DNA from: Sphingomonadaceae bacterium | GTDB taxonomy: Bacteria > Pseudomonadota > Alphaproteobacteria > Sphingomonadales > Sphingomonadaceae | DNA: 64,000 bases | NCBI GenBank assembly: GCA_025359445.1 | Contig: JANYGB010000051.1 | Location: 1 to 64,000, forward strand | Direction of reading: 5' to 3' | In this document: piece by piece, positions 8,354-17,540 of the stretch | Layout of the letters: each line of letters starts with the position of its first letter | How positions within the stretch are numbered: the stretch's first letter is position 1 | Translations under genes and position numbers: made by a program | The notes under the pieces: model-generated | The model's input: only the letters and a program-made list of their open reading frames with translations | Databases searched by the model: none | What the model was told of the DNA's origin: nothing

Positions 8354-9617
8354 GCTGCGCTTGCATGCCGATCCTTCGCGCGTAGTTCTCCGACCCTTTC
8401 ACCTTGGCTGGCAGTCGGTCACCGCCCCGTCGGACCGTGCGCTGGCGCTGGTCGCCGACGTTGCGGCGCTGAGCGAGGGCGAGGTTGAGGCGGAATACGA
8501 GCGGGTGATCAAGGACTTCGCCCAGCGCCACTGGCAGACCGAGCTGCTGTTCACCGAGCGCTTCAACGAGGTCGAGGACAACCTGTCGCTTCACGATGCG
8601 GGGTTCTCGGCAGCGCGCAAGCAGTTGATCGGGGCCTATTTCTGCCACGAATATACTTATGCGGCGGCGGCGCTGATGAACCCGTCGATCGTTACGCACC
8701 CCGATCAAAGCGGCATGCCCCTGGGCTCCAAACGGTTCGTCATGTCGCTGCGCGCGGTGGGAGAAGGGCACATCTCGTCGATCGTCTTCCGCGAAGGGAT
8801 CGCGCACGGCGACGGCACCTTCCAGTTGTGGCCGCAGGATCACTTCGCCACCGCTGCGCTGATCGACGATGCCAGCCTGACCGATGCCGATGACGCGGTG
8901 ACAGTCCATCGCCACGCCGAGAGCAACCTGTCGAACACGGTCATCTTCCCGATCACCGAACAGCAGCGCGGCGGACTGGAAGACTTGCGGCTGGTACAAT
9001 TCCAGCACAGCGACGGCAGTCATGAATGGGTCGGCACTTACACCGCCTATTCGGGCAGCTCGATCCGCTCCGAACTGCTCCGCACCAAGGATTTCCGCAG
9101 CTTCCAGCTTGAACCGATCCAGGGCGCGGCGGGCCGCAACAAGGGCATGGCGCTGTTCCCTGAAAAGATCGACGGGCGTTACGTGATGATCGGGCGGCAA
9201 GACGGCAAGAACCTGTTCCTGCTCCGCTCGGACAACCTCGATACCTGGGACGACGAGGGCGTGTTCCTGATGGGCCCGCAGTTCCCGTGGGAATTTATCC
9301 AGATCGGCAATTGCGGCAGCCCGATCAAGACCGACGCCGGCTGGCTGGTGCTCACCCACGGGGTCGGCGCGATGCGCAAGTATGCGCTGGGCTGCGCGCT
9401 GCTCGATCTGCACGATCCGAGCAAGGTGCTGGCGCGCAGCCGCGAGCCGCTGCTCACCGCCGAGGATGCCGATCGTTCGGGCTATGTCCCCAACGTGATC
9501 TACACCTGCGGCGCGCTCAAGATCGGCGATGCCCTGCTGATCCCGTACGGTATTTCGGACAGCGCGGTCGGCTTCGCCTCGACTTCCGTCAAGGACCTCT
9601 TGGCGATGATGGACTAG
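8316..9617 (+). CDS. GH130-family glycoside phosphorylase/hydrolase
   Basis: A 433-residue protein with GH130 hallmarks across a five-bladed beta-propeller: GGLEDLRLVQF, WVGTYTAYSG, GRNKGMALFPEKIDGRYVMIGRQDG, IGNCGSPIKTDAGWLVLTHGVG and a C-terminal YGISDSAVGFAS. Family members phosphorolyse or hydrolyse beta-mannosides. The start is ATG 8316; in-frame TTG codons at 8301 and 8307 lie closer to the AGGGGA at 8295-8300 and may be used instead. Either way the gene overlaps the transferase gene by about 40-50 bases. The exact linkage cleaved cannot be read from sequence. Confidence 0.9.
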   Translation: MKDHLAAQLRIHELRLHADPSRVVLRPFHLGWQSVTAPSDRALALVADVAALSEGEVEAEYERVIKDFAQRHWQTELLFTERFNEVEDNLSLHDAGFSAARKQLIGAYFCHEYTYAAAALMNPSIVTHPDQSGMPLGSKRFVMSLRAVGEGHISSIVFREGIAHGDGTFQLWPQDHFATAALIDDASLTDADDAVTVHRHAESNLSNTVIFPITEQQRGGLEDLRLVQFQHSDGSHEWVGTYTAYSGSSIRSELLRTKDFRSFQLEPIQGAAGRNKGMALFPEKIDGRYVMIGRQDGKNLFLLRSDNLDTWDDEGVFLMGPQFPWEFIQIGNCGSPIKTDAGWLVLTHGVGAMRKYALGCALLDLHDPSKVLARSREPLLTAEDADRSGYVPNVIYTCGALKIGDALLIPYGISDSAVGFASTSVKDLLAMMD

Positions 9618-9621
9618 GCGG

Positions 9622-10287
9622 ATGGACGCCGCGCCCGCCAGCCACGCTGTGTTGCAACAGGCGTTCGGCTGCGGCGCGGCTTTGGCGACGACGATTGCAG
9701 CGCTGGGCCGCGATGCGGATCATCCGCGCGGCGCGCTGCTCTGGCCGCGCGGCGGGGATGGCGGCGCTGCGAGCCTGCTGACTTTGGGCCGCGCCGCAGA
9801 GCTGGCTTATGGCCGCGACGGGGCAATGCTGGTGCTTCACGCGCTTGCGCCGGGTGAATTCTTTGGCGAGATTGTCGGCTCGGGCGGGCAGCAGGATACC
9901 CGGGTTGAGGCGCTGTCCGACGGCGCTGCGACGCACTTCGCTCCCGCCGCGCTGGTCCGGCTGATGGAGAGCTATCCGCTGGTCGCGCTGGCGATGGCGC
10001 GGCACCTGTCGGCGCGGATCGCGGCGATGCGCCAGCGCATGCTGGAAACCGCGCTGCTTTCCGCCAGCGGGCGGATCGCGGCTGAACTGCTGCGCCAGTC
10101 GCGTGCGTCGGCGGATGGCGTAATTCGCCCGCTACCGGTCTGGTCCGAACTTGCAGTGATTGTCCAGTCGACCCGCGAGACGGTGTCGCGGACAGTCTCG
10201 GGCTTTGAAAAGCGCGGGCTGGTTGTGCGGGTCGAAGGCGGACTTGCCGTGATCGCGCCGCACCGGCTTGAGGAACTGGTGTATTAG
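9622..10287 (+). CDS. Crp/Fnr-family transcriptional regulator
   Basis: A 221-residue regulator starting five bases after the GH130 stop, so it is the third gene of the operon. The N-terminal cupin domain contains LALAPGEFFGEIVG-like residues (HALAPGEFFGEI). A dimerisation helix follows (SARIAAMRQRML). The C-terminal HTH carries the recognition segment SELAVIVQSTRETVSRTVSGFEKRGLV. There are no Fnr-type iron-sulfur cysteines. It is likely to control this glycan operon, an inference from position. No palindromic operator was identified. Confidence 0.9.
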   Translation: MDAAPASHAVLQQAFGCGAALATTIAALGRDADHPRGALLWPRGGDGGAASLLTLGRAAELAYGRDGAMLVLHALAPGEFFGEIVGSGGQQDTRVEALSDGAATHFAPAALVRLMESYPLVALAMARHLSARIAAMRQRMLETALLSASGRIAAELLRQSRASADGVIRPLPVWSELAVIVQSTRETVSRTVSGFEKRGLVVRVEGGLAVIAPHRLEELVY

Positions 10288-10313
10288 GACGTCGGCTACT
10301 TGACCAAACTTAT

Positions 10314-10438
10314 CCCGTTCGTGGTGAGGAGGGACAGAGCGCAGCGAAGGGCCGTTTCGAACCACCAGGCGCGGCGCTGGGTCTTTCGAGACAGCTCCTC
10401 AGCCTGCGGCTTCGAGACGCCTCCTCAGGACGAACAGG
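10314..10438. repeat. Intergenic palindromic repeat A, copy 1
   Basis: Ends CCCGTTCGT..GAGGAGGGAC and CTCCTCAGGACGAACAG are inverted. Internal TTTCGAACCACC/TTTCGAGAC segments form further arms. It fills the gap between two convergent genes. The same ~130-base architecture recurs at 26175-26307. It is a dispersed element of the REP/palindromic-unit kind with no coding capacity. Confidence 0.8.
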
Positions 10439-10458
10439 ATAGGTTTAGGTTTGGTGCT

Positions 10459-12099
10459 TCACCCCACCAGCATGTGCACCGCGCCGCCCAGATCGTCTTC
10501 GCGCGGATAGTACAGCTCTGGCCGGCAGGCCGGTTCGCCGCGCGCGCACAGCGTGACGGCCAGCGCATCGCTGGCCAGCGTCGTTCCGGTGGGGGCCAGC
10601 GCGGCGAGCTTGCGCGCCAGCGCTGGGGCTGGTCCGTATGGCACCAGGGCTCCGCTCGCTGGATCGGTCAGCACCGGCCCGATCGCCAGATGCGCCCCCA
10701 CCGCGACTCTGCCCAGCGCATTAAGGTGGTCGATGACTGCCAAGGCTGCCCCAAGATCCTCGACTACTGCTTCCCAGCCATTGGGCGAGACCCGGACGCT
10801 GCCGCCCGGTAATCGGGCAAGCACTGCCGCTACCGGCGCAGTCAGCGCACTGAGCTGCGCCGAGGACTGGCCGATCGCCGCTTCCATGCCGTCCAGCACG
10901 ACCGCCAGATTGACCGACAGCACCCGCGCCGGATCGGGTTCCTCAGGCGGGAACAGGGCATCGACTGCAGCATCGCGCGCCACCGTCAGCCGGTACTGCA
11001 CGCCGCTCGCGCTCCGCCAGCGCTCGGCCTGGCGCGCTGTATTCGCGCCGCCGCCGGCTTCGTCGGTCACGATCAGCTGCACTGCCATGCTGGCCAGCTG
11101 CGCCGCACTGCTCAGCGCGCCGCCGATCGCCAGATCGCCGGCATGCGCGGTCGCCAGTGGATCGTGCACCGAACTTGCGCTGTCTGCCGCTATTCGCAAC
11201 GAGGCCGCAGCGCCCAGCAGCGCACGATAACGCAGGGTCCATTCGGCCCCGGCGGGCGCGACCGACTGCGCTTCGAACTGCTCCGCTGGGCAGGGCAGGA
11301 CAACGTGCAGCGCCGCGCCTTGGGCGAGCAGCATCTCGGCGATGACGATGTCCGCCCCCGCAGCCAGCGCGCCCCAGGCAAAGCCGGCGGGGTGCGCCGC
11401 AAAATGCTCGGCCAGCATGATCTTGAGCTGCGCTTCTGCGGTGCCGCCGCTGGCCACGCCCATATGTCCGGCGAAGTGCAGGCTGGCTGGCGGGGCAAAG
11501 CGGCCGATCCAGGCCGCATCGCTGTGCTGGGCCGCCGCGATTTCACGCAATTGGGCGACGGTCACGGCGCGCTCGGCCCAGCCGTCGGGGTCGGCTCGTG
11601 CTGCATCTTGCATCGCGTGCTCGGCAGCGGACTGGTCGCCCAGCAACAGCAAGGCCTCGGCCCGGGTTGCGGCAAGGAAATAGGGGGTGTCGATTGCTAA
11701 GGCGGGATCGTCCAGCTGGTCGAGCACGCTGTTGGCACCCGCCCGAGACCCATCGGCGTCACCCGCCAACAACCGCAGGCTCGCCGCGTTGATCGCCAGA
11801 TAAGGTGCCGGTTGCAGCGCATCGGCAGCGGCATAGGCCTCGGCCGCAGCGGCATGGTGCGCGCGCGCCGGTGCCCCCACCGCCAGCCGCGCCCGTCCTT
11901 TGAGCAGTCGCCCCTTGACCGCGAGCGCAGCCGGATCGCCGCCGCGCTGGTCGTACCCGGCGCCGACAAACAGCTCCCAAGCCCGCCCCACCGCACCCGT
12001 ACGAGCGAGGGCGGTGAGTTGGGCGAGGGTGGGGCCGCGTGTGCCGTTTTGTGATAATGCGCTCACAAGTTTACCAGTCGATCCTTTAAGCCGCCTCAT
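10459..12099 (-). CDS. TPR protein with SLOG-like nucleotide-binding domain and degenerate cyclase domain
   Basis: A 546-residue protein from ATG 12099. Residues ~20-205 are Ala-rich TPR-like helices. About 210-370 contain LHFAGHMGVAS, WGALAAGADIVIAEMLL and GAALHVVLP, a pattern I read as a SLOG (SMF/DprA-LOG) Rossmann domain, predicted in several systems to bind nucleotide-derived ligands. About 400-545 resemble a class III nucleotidyl-cyclase homology domain (VAVGAHLAIGPVLTDP, YGPAPALARKLAALAP), but the metal-binding aspartates are not apparent (SVNLAV, SVRVSPNGWEAV), so it is probably a non-catalytic sensor. It is last in a three-gene operon behind a TIR protein. The TPR and cyclase-like calls are fairly firm; SLOG is moderate. 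Confidence 0.65.
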   Translation of the reverse strand: MRRLKGSTGKLVSALSQNGTRGPTLAQLTALARTGAVGRAWELFVGAGYDQRGGDPAALAVKGRLLKGRARLAVGAPARAHHAAAAEAYAAADALQPAPYLAINAASLRLLAGDADGSRAGANSVLDQLDDPALAIDTPYFLAATRAEALLLLGDQSAAEHAMQDAARADPDGWAERAVTVAQLREIAAAQHSDAAWIGRFAPPASLHFAGHMGVASGGTAEAQLKIMLAEHFAAHPAGFAWGALAAGADIVIAEMLLAQGAALHVVLPCPAEQFEAQSVAPAGAEWTLRYRALLGAAASLRIAADSASSVHDPLATAHAGDLAIGGALSSAAQLASMAVQLIVTDEAGGGANTARQAERWRSASGVQYRLTVARDAAVDALFPPEEPDPARVLSVNLAVVLDGMEAAIGQSSAQLSALTAPVAAVLARLPGGSVRVSPNGWEAVVEDLGAALAVIDHLNALGRVAVGAHLAIGPVLTDPASGALVPYGPAPALARKLAALAPTGTTLASDALAVTLCARGEPACRPELYYPREDDLGGAVHMLVG

Positions 12100-12124
12100 C
12101 AAACAAATTGGGGATCATGGATGT

Positions 12125-12670
12125 TTAGGCAAGCGGCACGGCCGATGTCGGGATCGCGCCGATCCGTTGGCCGCCGAGAGGAGGGTTCTTTACATCGGGA
12201 TCGATGGTCATCGGATACGTCTTGTTCGGCGATTGCGACATCAGGACATAAAGGTTGAATGGCTGGTCTTCGGGCGTGGGCCAATTATCCCCTGGATTAT
12301 GAACCGGATAGGGGGACTTGGCTTCGATCACGACTTTCTGATCATCCTGGCTGATCACCTTGTAATGCTTGGCATGCCCCTTTGTTTTGAACGAAATCGC
12401 ATCGTGGTCGAACGACCAGTTCCATTTGGGGTCGAGCGTGAAAGTTATCAGCCAGTGATCGCCAGGCATTATTCTCAGGAAAAAACCAGCGCTTGAATTG
12501 CCGTCAACGAGCCCCGTCTTGCCTAGATCGTTCAACAGGACGACGAGATATGGACGTTGCGGGTCGAAGCTGAATTGTATCCCTGCTGGCTTGCCAATCC
12601 CGACCGTGCCGGATGCGGTAAGATCAGGTGTTTCGTCATCATTTTGGCGGGGTTGTTTGCGCAGCGTCAT
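12125..12670 (-). CDS. Hypothetical protein of the TIR/SLOG operon
   Basis: A 181-residue protein whose start at 12670 is fixed by the GGAGG at 12679-12683; an upstream in-frame ATG overlaps that ribosome site. There is no signal peptide or membrane segment. The sequence is rich in alternating hydrophobics, aromatics, Pro and Gly (PYLVVLLNDLG, GFFLRIMPGDHWLITFTLD, PFNLYVLMSQSP), suggesting a beta-sandwich. I do not recognise a family. It starts 35 bases after the TIR gene stop and ends 22 bases before the SLOG-like gene, so it belongs to the same transcript and is a candidate adaptor, sensor or ligand protein. Confidence 0.75.
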   Translation of the reverse strand: MTLRKQPRQNDDETPDLTASGTVGIGKPAGIQFSFDPQRPYLVVLLNDLGKTGLVDGNSSAGFFLRIMPGDHWLITFTLDPKWNWSFDHDAISFKTKGHAKHYKVISQDDQKVVIEAKSPYPVHNPGDNWPTPEDQPFNLYVLMSQSPNKTYPMTIDPDVKNPPLGGQRIGAIPTSAVPLA

Positions 12671-12705
12671 AGTTGGCTCCTCCATTTAAGAATGATTGTT
12701 CAGGT

Positions 12706-14265
12706 TCAGTGCAGTGGAAAATCATGATCCAGCTTGGACATCCATTCCCCCCAGCTTCGGTTTGATGGGTCCATTCCGCGAAGCGTCAGCGCCGATTTTC
12801 TGGCTGCAGCCGCAGCCACCATCGCTTGACTGCTCTTGCCGTCGGCATGGAGAGCCTTGGCAAGGCCATATTCGGCCAGCAGCACGGCCTCCATATTCCG
12901 GGCATCCGAACCAAACCGATGAGTCAGCGCAACAACCGTGTCCAGCTGTTGCTGACGCACGCGAACGGCATGATCGTGACGGTTTTGCGCCGCCATTGCA
13001 TCGGCCTCCCAAGCGAGCCGGTTCGCGAAATCAAGCTGGGCATTAAGATCGCCGGGTGCATTTCTGGCGATTTCCTGCATCGCTTGGCGAGCCGCTGAGC
13101 AATCACCCAAGGCGGCGGCAGCGCGCTGTGGAACCTCCAACAGGAGGGTGCAGATGTTGCCTTCGGCATAAGCCAGTTCCCGCCGCCAGCGGGTTGAATT
13201 GCCGTCGGCAGCGACCAACTTTTGTGCAAGCTTAAGGTAATTATGCCAGTGGAGGTCGGCTTGTTGCAGGGCTGGGCCGCCTTTGGAATCACGTTCGAGA
13301 TAGGCTGCGTAGCCCATCCAGTATTCGCTTTGCGCATGATTGAAAATTCGCTCAAGGTCGTCTGGTTGGCGCGCCAGCATGCTTCCGGTTGCACGCCAGG
13401 CTTCGAATATCTCGGCCTTGGCCCGATCGCGTTTCCCGTCGGTAGCAAGATCGTCTTCGGCCATGGCGAACAGCAGTCTTGCGCGGCGCTCGAGCACAGC
13501 GGCGGGCAGCTGCGAAAGGTCTTCACGCGAATAGTGCGCCATCGCCCGCTGATTGACCGCATCCATCACGTCCAGCCGGCCCACCCCCTTCAGCTTGTCC
13601 CTCAAATCCGTCAGCATGAATTCCACCATTCCTTCGGCTTCGGCGCGCTGGTGTTCAGCCTCAGTGCGGGCGCGCAGCGCGACGATCAGCGCTGCGGCAA
13701 GGACTAAGCTCAAAAGCACCGCCCCCGCCGTGATGGCCATCACGCGGCGCTGGCGGGTTTGCACGTCGCGTTGGACCAACCGGTCGAGCGGCTGCGCGGT
13801 CAGCCCAGCCAGGATTTTGAGCAGCGCGAGCCGTTTTCCGTCGTGGCCATCGCGGAAGTCGGCGGCCAGTGGCTCAAACACCTGGCCGGCGTGGACCAGC
13901 AGCGCTTGGGGAAACGCATCGCCCGGTTCGCCTTTGAGCAATGCCGCCAGCACTGGCCGGTCGGGATGGAGTTCGCGGAACAGGCTGACTTCCTGCGCGA
14001 CCCACTGGCTGGAGCGGGCGGCGGGACTGGCCAGCACGATCAGCGCCGCCGATCCGGCCAGCGCCTCGCGCACTTGCGACGACAAATCGGGCCCGGCGGC
14101 AAGTTCGGCGTGGTCAATGAAGATGGGGGTGAGCCGCGGCTGGCCGGGCAGCGGCCAGTGTTCGAGCTTGCGGTGGAGCCAGGCGGCGAACCGCGCGTCG
14201 GCGTGGCTGTAGCTGATAAAGGCCCGGTACCGCGCGGGCGCACACTCTTCCGAATCTTCGCCCAT
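12706..14265 (-). CDS. TIR-domain membrane protein with TPR-like region
   Basis: A 519-residue protein from ATG 14265. A TIR domain at about residues 10-145 shows YRAFISYSHADARF, PIFIDHAELAAG, ALIVLASPAARSSQWVAQE and RPVLAALL; the Glu of WVAQE sits where NADase TIRs carry their catalytic Glu. One transmembrane helix follows (MAITAGAVLLSLVLAAALIV, ~175-197). Then a helical TPR-like region of about 300 residues (LERRARLLFAMAEDDLATDG, RELAYAEGNICTLLLEV). It heads a three-gene operon with a beta-rich protein and a SLOG-like protein. TIR domains act either as scaffolds or as NAD+-consuming effectors. Which applies here is unknown, but the conserved Glu allows catalysis. Confidence 0.85.
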   Translation of the reverse strand: MGEDSEECAPARYRAFISYSHADARFAAWLHRKLEHWPLPGQPRLTPIFIDHAELAAGPDLSSQVREALAGSAALIVLASPAARSSQWVAQEVSLFRELHPDRPVLAALLKGEPGDAFPQALLVHAGQVFEPLAADFRDGHDGKRLALLKILAGLTAQPLDRLVQRDVQTRQRRVMAITAGAVLLSLVLAAALIVALRARTEAEHQRAEAEGMVEFMLTDLRDKLKGVGRLDVMDAVNQRAMAHYSREDLSQLPAAVLERRARLLFAMAEDDLATDGKRDRAKAEIFEAWRATGSMLARQPDDLERIFNHAQSEYWMGYAAYLERDSKGGPALQQADLHWHNYLKLAQKLVAADGNSTRWRRELAYAEGNICTLLLEVPQRAAAALGDCSAARQAMQEIARNAPGDLNAQLDFANRLAWEADAMAAQNRHDHAVRVRQQQLDTVVALTHRFGSDARNMEAVLLAEYGLAKALHADGKSSQAMVAAAAARKSALTLRGMDPSNRSWGEWMSKLDHDFPLH

Positions 14266-14493
14266 GGTGCCCCCCAGCAGAACCGGCAGAGTGATACACC
14301 CGGCCCCACTTTGCAACAGCGCCGATCAGCCAGGTTCTGGCTCCCTGCGGGCGGGCAGGTGTGGCACTTACGCTACGGTACCGGGCCAAACTAACCTTTC
14401 GATTAAATCTGGTTGTAATGCGCGGCGGTCGGTGGTCTATTCCGATGTGCAACCGCCCGTTCAAGGGTCGGGCATTAATAGGAGAGATGGCTG

Positions 14494-17400
14494 ATGAGGG
14501 GTAAACTTACCTTGCTTGCGGGCGTATGCGCCGGAGCAATTGCATTTCCTGCTTTCGCGCAGACCACGCCGGCACCGGCTGACGATCAGGTGGACTCGTC
14601 CGAGATCGTGGTGACCGCGCAGCGGACCAATCAAAAACTGCAGGACGTGCCGATTGCCGTCAGCGCCTTCAATTCCGAAGCGCTTGAAAAGCAGCAGATC
14701 AAGAACACCTCCGATCTTCAGTTGACCTTGCCTAACGTCACTTTCACCAAGGGCAACTTCACTGGATCCAGCTTCACCATCCGCGGGATCGGTGATCTCT
14801 GCGTGGGCACGACCTGTGACAGCGCTACCGCAATTCACATGAACGACGCGCCGCTGTTCGGCACGCGCCTGTTCGAGAGTGAATTCTACGACATGGGCCA
14901 GATCGAAGTGCTGCGCGGACCGCAGGGCACTTTGTTTGGCCGCAACGCCACTTCGGGCGTGATCAACTTCCGCACCCAGCGACCCAAACTTGGAGTGACC
15001 GAAGCCAGCGTGGAAGCCGAATACGGCAACTACAACAGCATCAAGGGCAAGGGCATGGTCAATGTGCCAATCGGCGACATTGCCGCAGTCCGTGTGGCCG
15101 GGTTCTACCTGAACCGTGATGGCTATACCAAGAACCTGTTCAACAACACCAAGCTCGATGACCGTGACATGTTCGGGGTGCGCGGTTCGCTGCGGATTGA
15201 ACCCTCCAGCGGCACCACGATCGATTTCATGGTCCAGTATTTCCATGAAAAAGATTCGCGCTTGCGGATCCAGAAGCAGCTGTGCCAGCGCGACCCGACC
15301 GGCGTTCTGGGCTGCCTTGCCGGAAATCGCGGGTTTGGGACGACCAACGCCAACTCCACTTTCGTCGGCGTGCTGACCTCGAAAGAATTCTTCATCACGC
15401 AAGGGCTCCCCGCTTCTGCTGCGCTTGGCAGCCTGTACGGGCCCGATGCCTATACCGGCGCCATCAACCCGACTGATTACCGGGCGATTTATACCGATAC
15501 CCAGCCGCAGTATTACACGCGCGAATGGATCGCGCAGGCCACGCTCGATCAAGACCTCGGCAGCGGGCTCGACCTCAAGCTGGAAGGCAATTACCAGAAT
15601 GTAGTGATCGATTCATCGCAGGATTATAACAACTCGGTCCAAAATCGGTCGATCTACGCTGGCGGTCTTGCCACCCTGCAGGCTGCTGCTCTGTCGAGCG
15701 CGTTTGGTGCGGGCACCGCGCCTTACTTCCTGCCGCTCTATAACGCGATCACGCCTAACGGCCCGAATGGCGTGCTGTGTACCTCGACGGCTGAAGAAAC
15801 CGGCACGGGTGCATTCGGCGGGCACCGCGTTTGCGGAACCACCCCGCAGGACTTTGACCGGTCGGTCGGGCGGAACAACAGCTGGACCGCAGAAGCCATT
15901 ATCTCGTCTAAATGGGACGGGATGTTCAACTTCCTGGTTGGCGGGATCTACGGCAAGGTCCACACGACCAATGGTGACTATTATGTCGATTCATTCGGGA
16001 TCGATTACTTCGCCGGTCTGCTCGGCTCGTTCACCTCGCTCAGCACCGGCAAACCGCCAAGCTACCTGGGCACGCCGACCTATCGCAACAATTCCGCTGA
16101 ATTCAAGGTTACGACTTACGGTTTGTTCGGCGAAGCTTATTTCAAGTTCAACGATCAGCTTAAGCTGACCTTGGGTCTGCGTTACAACCACGACGAGAAG
16201 GATATTTCGGCGCGCACTACGCTCGCCAACTTCCTGGTGCCGTACACCGCGACCAATGCCTACGCTACGCCGTATGGTGCCGGGTTCGATGCCGACCCTG
16301 CAACCACCTGCGCCGTAACGGGTTCGGGTGTTGCCGGGGCAATCGGTTCGGTCGCGGGCTGCGAAGCCTTCCAGAACAACAAGGTCTCGTTCGGCAAGTT
16401 CACCGGTCGCGCGGTGCTCGACTATGCGATCACCCCGGACAACCTGGTCTACTTCTCGTACTCGCGCGGATACAAGTCGGGCGGTATCAACCCGCCGCTG
16501 TCACCGATCTTCACGGTGCCGGTCACGTTCGAACCGGAATTCGTCAACGCCTTCGAAATCGGCTCGAAGAACCAGTTCGGCAAAATGACGCTGAATCTGA
16601 CGGCCTTCTATTACGACTACAAGAGCCTGCAGCTGTCACGCATCGTCGCCCGGACTTCGGTCAACGATAACGTGAACGCGAAGATCTACGGTCTTGAAGC
16701 TGAAATGGTCTACCGTCCGAGCCGTGAACTGACCATCAACATCGGTGCCAGCTATCTGCATACCGAGGTTTCGCAAGACAAGTTCCTGGCGAACCCGCGT
16801 GACTTTGGCGGTGGCCGCGCTGATGCGGTGATCATCAAGGACATCACCAATGGCGCCAACTGCGCAGTCGGGTCGAACAGCGGCAATGTTGCCGGGGTGA
16901 ACGCCTTCGTTAACGGGGCCAATGCCCTGATCAACGCCGGTGTGGTCCCTGGGCTGAAGCCAGGTGCCGGGTTGCAACCCACTACTGCGTTCCCGGCTGG
17001 TGGCGGAATTGCTTCAACCGGCGCCTTCGGTATCTGCGGCGTTCTGTCGGCTGCAGCTGCCGGTGCGTTCAACAATCCGTTGCTCGGGCCGCTTCAACTC
17101 AATCCAGCAACGCTGGGCGGCGTAACGGTCTATCCTTCGGGTATTACCACCAACATCAAGGGCAACAAGCTGCCTGGCGCACCGGACTACAAGTTCTCGG
17201 CCGGCGTGCAGTACGCAGCTACCTTGGGCGACCTGACGCTGACCCCGCGCGTTGACTATATCTACACTGGTAAATCGACCGGCAATATCTTCAACGGCTT
17301 TGTCAATGAAGTGCCGAGCTTCAGCCAGGTTAACGCCAACTTGCAGCTCGACGGTCCGGACAAGAAGTGGTTTATCCGCGGATGGGTGCAGAACCTGACA

Positions 17401-17514
17401 AAGAACGATGCGATCACGGGTCTTTACGTGACCGATCAATCGTCGGGCAACTACACCAACATCTTCACGCTCGAGCCGCGCCGCTACGGCCTCACGGCAG
17501 GACTGAAGTTCTAA
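14494..17514 (+). CDS. TonB-dependent receptor
   Basis: A 1006-residue outer-membrane receptor. The signal peptide MRGKLTLLAGVCAGAIA..AFAQ is followed by a TonB-box region (SSEIVVTAQR), a plug domain (LPNVTFTKGNFTGSSFTIRG, QIEVLRGPQGTLFGRNATSG) and a beta-barrel ending in a C-terminal aromatic (LTAGLKF). AGGAGA lies just upstream of the start. It is divergent from the TIR operon across a 228-base gap and is monocistronic, closed by a strong terminator. The iron/polyphenol-type FecA-like plug (DVPIAVSAFN) is typical of sphingomonad receptors. The substrate is unknown. Confidence 0.93.
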   Translation: MRGKLTLLAGVCAGAIAFPAFAQTTPAPADDQVDSSEIVVTAQRTNQKLQDVPIAVSAFNSEALEKQQIKNTSDLQLTLPNVTFTKGNFTGSSFTIRGIGDLCVGTTCDSATAIHMNDAPLFGTRLFESEFYDMGQIEVLRGPQGTLFGRNATSGVINFRTQRPKLGVTEASVEAEYGNYNSIKGKGMVNVPIGDIAAVRVAGFYLNRDGYTKNLFNNTKLDDRDMFGVRGSLRIEPSSGTTIDFMVQYFHEKDSRLRIQKQLCQRDPTGVLGCLAGNRGFGTTNANSTFVGVLTSKEFFITQGLPASAALGSLYGPDAYTGAINPTDYRAIYTDTQPQYYTREWIAQATLDQDLGSGLDLKLEGNYQNVVIDSSQDYNNSVQNRSIYAGGLATLQAAALSSAFGAGTAPYFLPLYNAITPNGPNGVLCTSTAEETGTGAFGGHRVCGTTPQDFDRSVGRNNSWTAEAIISSKWDGMFNFLVGGIYGKVHTTNGDYYVDSFGIDYFAGLLGSFTSLSTGKPPSYLGTPTYRNNSAEFKVTTYGLFGEAYFKFNDQLKLTLGLRYNHDEKDISARTTLANFLVPYTATNAYATPYGAGFDADPATTCAVTGSGVAGAIGSVAGCEAFQNNKVSFGKFTGRAVLDYAITPDNLVYFSYSRGYKSGGINPPLSPIFTVPVTFEPEFVNAFEIGSKNQFGKMTLNLTAFYYDYKSLQLSRIVARTSVNDNVNAKIYGLEAEMVYRPSRELTINIGASYLHTEVSQDKFLANPRDFGGGRADAVIIKDITNGANCAVGSNSGNVAGVNAFVNGANALINAGVVPGLKPGAGLQPTTAFPAGGGIASTGAFGICGVLSAAAAGAFNNPLLGPLQLNPATLGGVTVYPSGITTNIKGNKLPGAPDYKFSAGVQYAATLGDLTLTPRVDYIYTGKSTGNIFNGFVNEVPSFSQVNANLQLDGPDKKWFIRGWVQNLTKNDAITGLYVTDQSSGNYTNIFTLEPRRYGLTAGLKF

Positions 17515-17540
17515 GCACTCCTGGGAGGGATGCTTGATTT

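Noticed and set aside
8250..9413. A minus-strand gene opposite GH130
   Set aside because: It is a shadow of the well-supported GH130 coding frame.
10459..14265. A canonical Thoeris system
   Set aside because: No SIR2 domain or standard ThsA/ThsB architecture is present; only a TIR and a SLOG-like domain are shared.
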